In this document: one piece after another, positions 7,982-15,498 of the stretch | Layout of the letters: every line of letters begins with the position of its first letter | How positions within the stretch are numbered: position 1 is the stretch's first letter | NCBI GenBank assembly: GCA_009377605.1 | Contig: WHTT01000058.1 | Coordinates: forward strand, 1-41,144 | Direction: 5' to 3' | Length of the DNA stretch: 41,144 bases | Source of the DNA: Luteitalea sp. | GTDB taxonomy: Bacteria; Acidobacteriota; Vicinamibacteria; Vicinamibacterales; Vicinamibacteraceae | The notes under the pieces: generated by a model | What the model was told of the DNA's origin: nothing | What the model saw: only the letters and a program-made list of their open reading frames with translations | Databases searched by the model: none | Program-made: the position numbers and the translations under genes

Positions 7982-9254
7982 GAGAACTCACCACTGGCTC
8001 CCGCTCTACCTGCGCGCCGAGTGACGTGAGCCGCTCGACCAGGCGCGCGTAACCGCGCTCGACTGTCTCGAGCGGGGCGAGCGAGCTCTCCCCGTCGGCG
8101 GCAAGCGCCGCTGCAATGAGCGCCATGCCGGATCGCAGGTCGCGGCTATCGAGATCGCGGCCTCGCAACGGCGTGCGCCCCGTAACGACAATGCGGTGCG
8201 GATCGCAGAGAAAGAGATCGGCCCGCATTCCACTCAGCTGTTCCAGCGCGAAGAGGCGCAGCTCGTACATCCAATCGTGAATGAGCGTGCGCCCCTCGGC
8301 CTGGGTTGCGAGGACCGTGATGAGGCTGACCATGTCACTTGGAAAGCCGGGCCACAGCCCCGTGACGAGACGCCGAATAGCGATGCAAGAAGACTGCCCA
8401 ACGTGCAGCACCTGATCATCCAGGCGACAGTCAACGCGCATACGCTGCATGACCGACGTGATGGGCTCCAAATCGTCCGGGTGCGCGCCGACGATCTCGA
8501 CCTCCCCGCTCGTCACCGCGCCGAGCACTGCCCAGCTGCCAGCCTCGATGTAGTCGCCTCTCAGGGTGTGCGTCGCACCGCGAACACGGCGTGTCCCGTG
8601 GACTCGGATACGCGGCGTCCCTTCTCCCTCCAGGTCGATCCCCATCGCTTGCATGAAGCGGCAGAGCTCGACGACATGCGGCTCGCAGGCGGCGTGTCGA
8701 ATCTCGGTGACACCCTCCGCCGCGGCCGCCGCAAGCAGCGCCGCTTCGGTCGCCGTCACCGAGGCCTCATCTAAATAGAACGAGGCACCAACAAGTCTCC
8801 CCTCCGGCGCCTCGAACACGTGCCCGGCTTCGGCCGGCAACTCGCGGGCGCCGAGTGCGCTGAGCGCTTGTACGTGGGTGTCGATCGTGCGACGCGTGGG
8901 AAAATCACCGCCGGGCGGCGCAAGCTGTACCCGGCCCTGCCGAGCCAGCAGCGGCCCAAGCAGCAGCACCGAGCCGCGAAGACGGCCGACCAGCTGCGGG
9001 TCTGGTTGATCCCCCGACAGCTTCGCGCAGCAGATCGTCACGTCGGTGGTGCCGCCGCCACTCACCTCTGCGCCTAAGCCCCGCAAGAGCTCGAGCATGG
9101 CTTGGACGTCACGAATGCGCGGCACGTTGTGCAGCGTGCACGGTTGATCGGTGAGTAGACAGGCGGCGATGAGCGGCAGCGCCGCATTCTTGTTGCCGTC
9201 GACGTCAATCCGGCCGCGCAGAGGCCGGCCGCCGACAATACGTAGGACAGACAT
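7977..9254 (-). CDS. murA: UDP-N-acetylglucosamine 1-carboxyvinyltransferase with Asp in place of catalytic Cys
   Basis: MurA transfers enolpyruvate from PEP to UDP-GlcNAc, the first committed step of peptidoglycan synthesis in the cytoplasm. The 425-residue product has the expected length and fold: VDGNKNAALPLIAACLLT with the conserved Lys22, the LHNVPRIRDV block, the LRGDYIEAGSWAVLGAVTSG segment and WPGFPSDMVSLITVLATQAEG. The active-site loop reads PPGGDFPTRRTIDTH, with Asp117 where E. coli has Cys115. Families with this Cys-to-Asp change (for example Mycobacterium and Chlamydia) are intrinsically resistant to fosfomycin, so the same is predicted here. It begins two bases after the murB stop and is co-transcribed with it. 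FPTRR instead of the usual IGARP marks it as a divergent MurA subgroup. Confidence 0.93.
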   Translation of the reverse strand: MSVLRIVGGRPLRGRIDVDGNKNAALPLIAACLLTDQPCTLHNVPRIRDVQAMLELLRGLGAEVSGGGTTDVTICCAKLSGDQPDPQLVGRLRGSVLLLGPLLARQGRVQLAPPGGDFPTRRTIDTHVQALSALGARELPAEAGHVFEAPEGRLVGASFYLDEASVTATEAALLAAAAAEGVTEIRHAACEPHVVELCRFMQAMGIDLEGEGTPRIRVHGTRRVRGATHTLRGDYIEAGSWAVLGAVTSGEVEIVGAHPDDLEPITSVMQRMRVDCRLDDQVLHVGQSSCIAIRRLVTGLWPGFPSDMVSLITVLATQAEGRTLIHDWMYELRLFALEQLSGMRADLFLCDPHRIVVTGRTPLRGRDLDSRDLRSGMALIAAALAADGESSLAPLETVERGYARLVERLTSLGAQVEREPVVSSR

Positions 9255-9256
9255 GG

Positions 9257-10270
9257 TTACTCAGCTGACCGTTCATCCCGGCCTGGGCTTGGATCGGACG
9301 CAGCGGCGTCACCGAAATCCCCGAGGTACACGACCTCGTCACGGAGGGTAATCCCCGTCGTTGCCGCGACCGAATCGCGACACCGTTCCACGAGGGCACG
9401 GATATCCGATGCAGACGCCCCTCCGTCCGACACGACGAAGTTGCCGTGCACGCTGGAGACCTGAGCCCCGCCCTGGCGTACTCCCTTGAGACCAGCTCGA
9501 TCCACGAGCGCACCAGCCGACCGCGGGACACCAGGCGGTAGCGGTTCCGCTGGATGCGGGTTCTGGAAGATGCAACCGGCACTGCGCATGTGCAGCGGCT
9601 GCGTGCGCTTGCGATATGTGAGAGAGCTGCGCGCAACGCGTCGGAGGCTCTCCGGATCGCCGGGCTCGACCATGAACGTGGCAGCCAATACCACCTCACC
9701 CGTCTGCTGGACGCGGCTCGTATCGTAGCCGAACATCATCTCACTCACCGGCCGCTCTGCCCGTCGACCGTCAGGCGTGACCAGCTCCACCGACGCGATG
9801 AGCTCACTGACGAGGCGGCCTTGAAAGTGCGCGTTCCCATGGATTGCTCCTCCAACCGTGCCGGGCGTCCCCGCCCAGGCTTCGAGACCGGCGAGCCCCC
9901 GACTGATGGTCCAACGCACGAGCCCATTGATGGTGACGCCAGCTTCGGCACGCACCCGACCAGCGGACGCGCGATCAATCGCACCGCCGTGAGCACGCAG
10001 CACCAGGCCGCGCACACCAAGGTCGCCCACGAGCACGTTCGAGCCACCACCGAGCAGCGTGACCGGCACGCCCGCGTCGCGGGCCAGCTCGAGCGCCCCG
10101 ACGAGTTCCGTGGACGAGCGCGCCTCGACGAGCAGCTCCGCTGGGCCACCGACCTTGAAGGTCGTATACGGGCCGAGCGGCACATCCGCGAGTACGCGGT
10201 GGGGCCCGAAGCGTGCGATGAGGCGGTCGCGCAGCTCGATCAAGCGATGATGCCCTTCACGTTCGCTCAT
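9257..10270 (-). CDS. murB: UDP-N-acetylenolpyruvoylglucosamine reductase
   Basis: MurB reduces UDP-GlcNAc-enolpyruvate to UDP-MurNAc with NADPH and FAD. Visible signatures are PLGPYTTFKVGGPAE, the FAD-binding GGGSNVLVGDLGVRGLVL, WAGTPGTVGGAIHGNAH, FGYDTSRVQQ, and the C-terminal SAGCIFQNP (proton-donor Ser) with the late GNFVVSDGGASASDI. About 337 residues from the ATG at 10270. In-frame ATGs at 10294 and 10321 are also possible, but none has a strong ribosome-binding site. A TATAAT box at 10333-10338 on this strand would leave only a few bases of leader before 10321, which favours the later starts. It is directly followed by murA, the enzyme preceding it in the pathway. Confidence 0.93.
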   Translation of the reverse strand: MSEREGHHRLIELRDRLIARFGPHRVLADVPLGPYTTFKVGGPAELLVEARSSTELVGALELARDAGVPVTLLGGGSNVLVGDLGVRGLVLRAHGGAIDRASAGRVRAEAGVTINGLVRWTISRGLAGLEAWAGTPGTVGGAIHGNAHFQGRLVSELIASVELVTPDGRRAERPVSEMMFGYDTSRVQQTGEVVLAATFMVEPGDPESLRRVARSSLTYRKRTQPLHMRSAGCIFQNPHPAEPLPPGVPRSAGALVDRAGLKGVRQGGAQVSSVHGNFVVSDGGASASDIRALVERCRDSVAATTGITLRDEVVYLGDFGDAAASDPSPGRDERSAE

Positions 10271-10331
10271 GGAGCGCAGTCCGAGTGTGGGCATTCGGTG
10301 AGAACCGCAACGCAGGGTCATCCATCGCCGC

Positions 10332-10341
10332 CATTATAATG
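10332..10341. promoter_or_regulatory. Symmetric -10 element shared by murB and polX
   Basis: The perfect palindrome CATTATAATG contains TATAAT on both strands (plus 10335-10340, minus 10333-10338). It sits between the divergent murB and polX starts. No good -35 box is seen 16-18 bases away in either direction. Bidirectional initiation is inferred from position and symmetry only. Confidence 0.5.
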
Positions 10342-10355
10342 AGCGCGATCACACC

Positions 10356-12086
10356 GTGGACAATCCTGCCATCGCGCACGTGCTCAGTGAGATCGCCGAT
10401 CTCCTAGAGATCAAGGGCGAGAACCTGTTCCGGGTCCGCGCGTATCGCAACGCGGCCAGCGCGGTGGCCGACTCGGGCGAGCGTGTCGCTGACCTCCCCG
10501 ACCAGGCGCTCCGCCAGATTCCCGGGATTGGGAAAGACATTGCCGGCCGTATCCGCGAGTTCGTCGAGAGTGGGCAGTGCCGGTATCATCAGGAGCTGCT
10601 CGCGGAGTTCCCTCCCGGCGTCCTCGACCTCCTGCACCTGCAAGGTATCGGTCCGAAGACGGTCGCTCTGCTCTACAGCTCGCGCGGCATTCAGTCGGTC
10701 GAGGAGCTCGAGCAGGCCGCCAAGAGCGGTGCGCTGCGTGGGCTCCGAGGGCTGGGCACGAAGCGAGAACAGCTCATCCTCAAGGCCATCGATGAATGGC
10801 GCCAGCATGCGGGCCGACACCTGACCCCAGACGCCTGGGAGATCGCCACCGCTGTCGTCGCGCACCTCCGCAGCGCCGCGCCCCAGGCAACCCTCGACAT
10901 CGTCGGCAGCCTGCGCCGTGGCGCGGACACCTGCGGCGACATCGACATTCTTGCGTGTGGTGCCGGCGGTGAGCTGATGGCCGCCTTCGTCGGTCATCCA
11001 CACGTCGAGCGTGTGCTGGGACGAGGCGAGACGAAGTCGAGCGTGCGGCTGCTGAAGGGGTATCAAGTGGATCTCCGGCTGGTCACGTCGGAGAGCCGCG
11101 GTGCCGCCATCCAATACTTCACCGGATCGAAGCTGCACAACATCGAGCTCAGGGACCGCGCATTGAAGAAGGGCTGGAAGCTCAACGAGTATGGCCTGTT
11201 TCGCGCAGGCGATGGGCGGCGCCTCGCGGGTGACAGCGAGGAGGCGCTCTACGCCGCGCTCGATCTTCCCATCATCCCACCGGAGCTGCGGGAAATGCGT
11301 GGCGAGCTCGAAGCCGCCGAGCGGGACGCGCTGCCACGGCTCATCGAGCACCGCGACCTCCGCGGCGATCTCCACATGCACACGACCGCCACTGATGGGC
11401 GAGACGACGTGGAGACGATGGCCCGCGCGGCGCAGGCGGCTGGGCTGTCCTACATTGCGATCACCGATCACAGTCAGGCGCTTGCCATGGCGAACGGCCT
11501 CGACGAGGCGCGGGCATTGGCCCACGCCCAGCGTATCCGTGAGGTTGACGCGCGGCTCGACGGCATCACGGTGCTCGCCGGTGTCGAGTGTGACATTCGC
11601 CCCGACGGGCAGCTGGATCTGGCGGAAGACTGTCTTGCACAGCTCGACATCGTGATTGCCTCGGTCCATTCGGCCTTCAACCAGGGCGCCGAAGAGATGA
11701 CCGACCGCGTCTTGCGGGCGCTGGAATGCCCCTACGTCGACGTCCTGGGTCACCCCACGGGACGTATGCTCTTGCGGCGCGACCCGTATGCCATCCACGT
11801 CGAGCGGGTGATCGACGCAGCCGCAGCGCGCGGCGTGGCGCTGGAGATCAACAGCCAGATCTACCGTCGTGATCTGAGCGATACCCATGCGCGGCTGGCA
11901 CGCGACCGGGGCGCCACGCTGGTCATCTCGAGCGACGCCCACTCGGCGCGCGCCTTCGGCGTCCTGGAGTGGGGCGTCATGACAGCCCGCCGGGGCTGGA
12001 TCGAGGCAGGTGACGTCCTGAACACGCGTCCGCTCGACGAGGTACGACGGGCGCTGCGGCGCCGCTCGAGAGACGCGCGGGGATAA
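10356..12086 (+). CDS. polX: Family X DNA polymerase with PHP exonuclease domain (PolX)
   Basis: Bacterial PolX fills short gaps in base-excision repair and carries a Mn-dependent PHP 3'-5' exonuclease. The 576-residue protein starts at a GTG. Domains: an N-terminal 8-kDa helix-hairpin-helix region (residues about 1-90, IPGIGKDIAGRIREFV), a second HhH (LQGIGPKTVALLYSS), and the polymerase palm with GSLRRGADTCGDIDIL (catalytic Asp pair near 194/196) plus VDLRLV (third Asp). A C-terminal PHP domain begins at GDLHMHTTATDG (about 337) with ITDHSQ, AGVECDI, VIASVHSAF, LGHPTGR and SSDAHSA supplying the metal ligands. All key residues are present, so both activities are expected. It is divergent from murB across the shared -10 element. 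Confidence 0.95.
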   Translation: MDNPAIAHVLSEIADLLEIKGENLFRVRAYRNAASAVADSGERVADLPDQALRQIPGIGKDIAGRIREFVESGQCRYHQELLAEFPPGVLDLLHLQGIGPKTVALLYSSRGIQSVEELEQAAKSGALRGLRGLGTKREQLILKAIDEWRQHAGRHLTPDAWEIATAVVAHLRSAAPQATLDIVGSLRRGADTCGDIDILACGAGGELMAAFVGHPHVERVLGRGETKSSVRLLKGYQVDLRLVTSESRGAAIQYFTGSKLHNIELRDRALKKGWKLNEYGLFRAGDGRRLAGDSEEALYAALDLPIIPPELREMRGELEAAERDALPRLIEHRDLRGDLHMHTTATDGRDDVETMARAAQAAGLSYIAITDHSQALAMANGLDEARALAHAQRIREVDARLDGITVLAGVECDIRPDGQLDLAEDCLAQLDIVIASVHSAFNQGAEEMTDRVLRALECPYVDVLGHPTGRMLLRRDPYAIHVERVIDAAAARGVALEINSQIYRRDLSDTHARLARDRGATLVISSDAHSARAFGVLEWGVMTARRGWIEAGDVLNTRPLDEVRRALRRRSRDARG

Positions 12087-12208
12087 CTCATCGAGCCGTG
12101 CCTGGCGCGGCCGTGCCTGGTGAGCCGCCCTCTCGCCCCAGCCGCTCACCGCCGACCGCCTTGCCTCACACAGCCACGGCCGCCGCATCCATTCACGAGC
12201 TGGCGGAT

Positions 12209-12220
12209 TAGTTAATTTTC
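12209..12220 (+). promoter_or_regulatory. A/T-rich TTAGTTAATTTT motif upstream of the TonB-receptor remnant
   Basis: An island of A/T-rich DNA (about 12205-12250) in an otherwise GC-rich 173-bp intergenic region. It contains TTAGTTAATTTT, closely matched by TAAGTTAATTTA at 25055-25066 before another nutrient gene. It could be a promoter or operator element. The rest of 12087-12259 shows nothing I recognise. Confidence 0.35.
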
Positions 12221-12259
12221 CTTCCCAAGTAGCGCCTATGTTTATTAAGATGCTTACAA

Positions 12260-13060
12260 ATGCTGGCTGATTGGTTCAAGGCCTTCCCCGCCGTCTCGAG
12301 AAGGAGGGCCCGGCGCCTATCCCTCGGCGTCGTGCTCCTCGCGACCACTCGGCCCGCCGCGCCCCTTGACGCACAGGTCTTGTACGGCACGATTGTCGGC
12401 ACGGTCACCGATAGCTCGCGTGCGGCGGTGCCGGGCGCGACTGTCACCGCGACCAACACTGAGACCAACCTGGTCCTGACGAGCGTCACCAACGAGCGCG
12501 GCAACTTCACGATTGCCAACGCGCTCGCCGGCCCGTACGATCTCCAGGTCGAGCTCCAGGGCTTCCGGGAGTTCATCCAAACCGGTGTCCCGGTCACCGC
12601 CGGCACCGTGAGCCGCGTCGACGTGACGTTGGAGATTGGCACGCTCGCCGAGACCGTCACCGTCGCCTCTAGCGCGGCGCTTCTCCAGACCGATCGTGCC
12701 GACGTACACACCGAGCTGCGATCCAAGGAGATCACCGACGTCCCGCTGCCAGCCTACCGGAACTATCAGAGCCTGATGAATCTGGTTCCCGGGGCCACGC
12801 CAGCCACCGTGCAAAACGACCTCACCGACACGCCGGCGCGGTCGCTGCGCACCTTCGTCAACGGTCAGCATCCGAACAACAACGCCACGACGACCGACGG
12901 CGCGACCAACGTCAATCCGTGGCTCCCGCACCACGTCATGTTCAACCACACTCTCTTCGGCAACCCATCGGGCTCGGTGACGAGCTCCACGTTCATGCAC
13001 ATCTTCAACACGGCGGTGGCACCGCGTACCATCCGCCTCGGCCCACGGTTCAGTCTCTGA
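12260..13060 (+). pseudogene. Oar-like TonB-dependent receptor, internally deleted in frame
   Basis: The intact family members are about 1000-residue outer-membrane receptors. This frame has 266 residues. It begins with a signal-like segment (LSLGVVLLATTRPAA), then a carboxypeptidase-regulatory domain (YGTIVGTVTDSSRAAVPGAT, NFTIANALAGPYDLQVELQG) and the start of the plug (LPAYRNYQSLMNLVPGATP, TTTDGATNVNPWLPHH). At about residue 227 (nucleotide 12941) it jumps straight to a typical receptor C-terminus: FNHTLFGNPSGSVTSSTF, then PRTIRLGPRFSL, the last beta-strand. The whole barrel is missing but the reading frame is kept. It probably cannot form a receptor. No clear ribosome-binding site precedes the ATG. 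Downstream is the M19 dipeptidase. Confidence 0.82.
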
Positions 13061-13108
13061 GCAGGGATTCGACGACGTCGGACATCTCGTCGCACGATCG
13101 GACACGCT

Positions 13109-14242
13109 ATGGGGCAGGTCACGCGCAGATACTTCCTTCAACGATCGTCCACCGTCGCAGCAGCCGCCGCGCTCGGCGGCGGACGACCACTCGCAGCCGC
13201 CGCGCAGCGCGCTCGCACCTCGAAGACGCCGTACGACTTCATCCTGGTCGAGGGTCATCGCGACATCTACGAGTTCAATGACCGTTTTCGAGCCGGGGAA
13301 TCCTCGCCGCTCGTCGACAGCATGCTGCCGCGATACCTCGCGGGAGGCATCGATGTCGTGATCATGCCGGTCGGCGGCACGCACCCGGAGCTGCGTGGCG
13401 GCAACCACAAGATGCTGGAAGGCACGCTGCAGACCTTGGACATGATCCTCCGGGAGATCGCCAAGACCGGCGGGCAGGCGGCGGTCATCAGAACCAAGGC
13501 AGAGATTCCCACGAAGCCCGACAAGCAGCGAGTGCTCTTCTTTCTCGACATGGAGGGGGCCGAACCGATCTAGGTCGATCCCGAGTCTGGTTTCTCGCGC
13601 GCGACACGGCTGGCGCTCGTCCGAGACTTCTACCGGATGGGCGTTCGCGGAATCCAGCTGACCCACAATGAGCGGAACTATCTCGCCGACGGGATCGCCA
13701 TGGAAGGCCGTGGCGCCGGAAAGCTGACCCCGTTCGGCATCGAAGTCATCGAAGAGATGAACCGGCTCGGTATGATGGTCGGTGTCTCGCATCTCGCGGA
13801 GGTCGGCATCCGCCACGCCGCCGAGGTTTCCACCGCCCCAATCGTGTCGACGCACACCAATATTCGGCCGTTCGTCGACACGCCCAGGCAGCACAGCGAC
13901 GCTGCGGTGAAGGCCATCGCGGCCACGGGCGGCTTGGTGGGCGTTCGGTATATCCTGACCCGAAGCCAGACCGTGCCATACCCCTTGCTCACCGACGAGA
14001 TCGAACATATCGCCAACCTGGTGGGCGTCGAGCATACCGGCGTCGGCTGGTTCGGGCACGACAAGGGCGATCCCCGGGGAGGGGCGCATCCCGGCCACAC
14101 CGAGGTCGAGCTGCAATCCATGTACGAGCAGCGGGACAGCTTCTTGCAGCCCCTGAGCCAACGTGGCTTCTCGGATGACCAGATCGGCCTGGTGCTCGGA
14201 GGGAACTTCCTTCGGGTGTGGCGCGAGATCCTGAAGGACTAG
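13109..14242 (+). pseudogene. M19 (renal) dipeptidase, Tat-exported, with in-frame amber codon
   Basis: M19 metallopeptidases hydrolyse dipeptides, including D-amino-acid-containing ones, with two zinc ions. The frame is continuous for 377 codons from 13109 to 14242 except for a single TAG at 13571-13573. The protein starts with a twin-arginine signal (TRRYFLQRSSTVAAAAAL). The first metal motif is EGHRDIYEFND (HxD), followed by FLDMEGAEPI, the stop, then VDPESGFSRATRLALVRDFY and GVRGIQLTHNERN. Further ligands are MVGVSHLAEVG and VSTHTNIRPF. The last acidic motif is degenerate (GHDKGDPRGG instead of the usual D-F-D-G). A one-base change creating TAG, or a sequencing error, is likely; I see no frameshift. 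The terminal TAG lies in the CTAG target site of the adjacent MITE. Confidence 0.8.
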
Positions 14243-14400
14243 TGGGCTGTCTCAGTCATTTGTGAAGGGGCTGGCGGAGCGCGGCGCCCGGCTGGCACGG
14301 CGCGAGGAGGGAGCATACAGGCGGTATATGACCGACGAGCAACGCCGCCAGGCGGACTCCCGCCCCCGCAAGGCGCTTCACAAATGACTGATACAGCCCA
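14243..14400. mobile_element. MITE, 158 bp with 25-bp terminal inverted repeats
   Basis: The ends 14243-14267 and 14376-14400 are inverted repeats matching at 24 of 25 positions (outer end TGGGCTGT, inner end TTTGTGAAG). Direct CTAG copies flank the element at 14239-14242 and 14401-14404, as expected for a 4-bp target duplication. The GC-rich interior of about 108 bp encodes no protein. CTAG duplications are known for part of the IS5 family, so a helper transposase of that type is plausible. It landed on the stop codon of the dipeptidase, recreating TAG from CTAG. Confidence 0.85.
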
Positions 14401-14450
14401 CTAGCGCCGTACCGTGCCCACGTGCCGTCCTACACAGACCAGGAGGTGTG

Positions 14451-15458
14451 ATGAAGTTCGCCTTGCTTACCGTCTCGTATTCGGGGTTGTTCTATGACGG
14501 CCCGGCGCTCTCGGTCGTCGAGCAGATTCGCCGAGCCAAGCGCCTGGGCTTCGACGGACTCTCTATCGAGGCCAAGCGACCGGTCGGATCACCGCTCGAT
14601 TTGAGCCCGGAGGACAGAACGGAGATCAGAGATGTCGCCGCCCGCGAGGGCATCGCGCTGTGTGCGGTCGAGAGCATGTCGAACTTCGCGAGCCCGTTCA
14701 TGGAGGAACGGGAGAACAACCTCGCCATGATGAAGGAAGTTCTGACGCTCGCGCAGGACCTCCAGATCGACCTCGTCAAGGTCTTCGCGGCCTGGCCCGG
14801 CATCATCGACGACGAAGACGACACGGGCATCTACGGCGCGTACGAGCGCGGGAAGCACTATAAGCGGCTCTATCCCGCCGATCTGCGTCGCTGGAATCGA
14901 GCCGTCGCTGGTATCCGGCAGGCTGCAGATTGGGCTGCCGATCGAGGCCTGACGCTGGCGCTGCAGAACCATGCCCCGCTGATCGCTCCAGGGTACGAAG
15001 ACGCCTTGATGATGGTGCATGAGATCGAGAGGACGAACGTGAAGCTCTGCCTGGACGCGCCGCTGTTCCAGGAACGTCAGAGCGATGACTATATCAAGGA
15101 AGCGACCGAGAAGTGCGGCGACAGAATCGTCCTGAGTCACTATGGTGCCTGGAACGTCGGCCTGTCGCCGGATGGCACGCCCGTTCAACAGCTATCGCCA
15201 TCGTTCGGCGGGCTGATCAACTATCCCGCATACCTGCGCGAGCTCGAGCGCGCGGGCTACGACGGCTTTCTCGTGTCGGAGTACTGTCTGCCCTGCATCA
15301 AGAACCACCAGCTCGCCGGGATCGAAGACATCGACAGCGCCAACGAGACCGCCCTCGCATACATGAAGGGTCTCGTCGCGACCACTGCGGCCGCGGCGGG
15401 GGCGCGGCCCACGCTCACGCACACGACATCCATGGCGGCGTCTCGAGCTACTCGCTGA
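14451..15458 (+). CDS. Sugar phosphate isomerase/epimerase (TIM barrel, AP-endonuclease 2 superfamily)
   Basis: Members of this fold isomerise or epimerise sugars and keto-sugars or act on inositols. The 335-residue product has no signal peptide, so it is cytoplasmic. It shows the characteristic strand motifs: RAKRLGFDGLSIEA, GIALCAVESMSNFASPF, IDLVKVFAAWPG, GLTLALQNHAPL (metal-site Asn/His), VKLCLDAPL (Asp), IVLSHYGAWN (His) and YDGFLVSEYCLP (Glu). The start is the ATG at 14451, preceded four bases away by AGGAGG; a GTG at 14448 is too close to that ribosome-binding site. A MITE lies directly upstream and may affect its expression. It is 40 bp before a NupG permease and then a ROK regulator, which fits a sugar or nucleoside catabolic unit. 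Confidence 0.8.
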   Translation: MKFALLTVSYSGLFYDGPALSVVEQIRRAKRLGFDGLSIEAKRPVGSPLDLSPEDRTEIRDVAAREGIALCAVESMSNFASPFMEERENNLAMMKEVLTLAQDLQIDLVKVFAAWPGIIDDEDDTGIYGAYERGKHYKRLYPADLRRWNRAVAGIRQAADWAADRGLTLALQNHAPLIAPGYEDALMMVHEIERTNVKLCLDAPLFQERQSDDYIKEATEKCGDRIVLSHYGAWNVGLSPDGTPVQQLSPSFGGLINYPAYLRELERAGYDGFLVSEYCLPCIKNHQLAGIEDIDSANETALAYMKGLVATTAAAAGARPTLTHTTSMAASRATR

Positions 15459-15498
15459 GATCACACGACGACGCGCCAATGGAAGTGACCTTCACCGT

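Noticed and set aside
11861-12091. Short minus-strand frame near the polX end
   Set aside because: Antisense to the PHP domain of polX, which has intact metal motifs through this stretch.
13571-13573. TAG as a pyrrolysine or other recoded codon
   Set aside because: No pyl genes, no special downstream structure and no reason for the residue at this site. A mutation or sequencing error is simpler.
12317-14161. Very long open frame on the minus strand (over 600 codons) opposite the TonB remnant and dipeptidase
   Set aside because: It is antisense to genes with clear family motifs, rich in Arg, His and Gly, and has no recognisable domain. High GC content makes long antisense frames common here; similar ones oppose polX, the ROK gene, both PQQ genes and the IS.
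14268-14375. Small gene inside the MITE
   Set aside because: No start with a ribosome-binding site and no frame of useful length. The interior is GC-rich and explained by the element.
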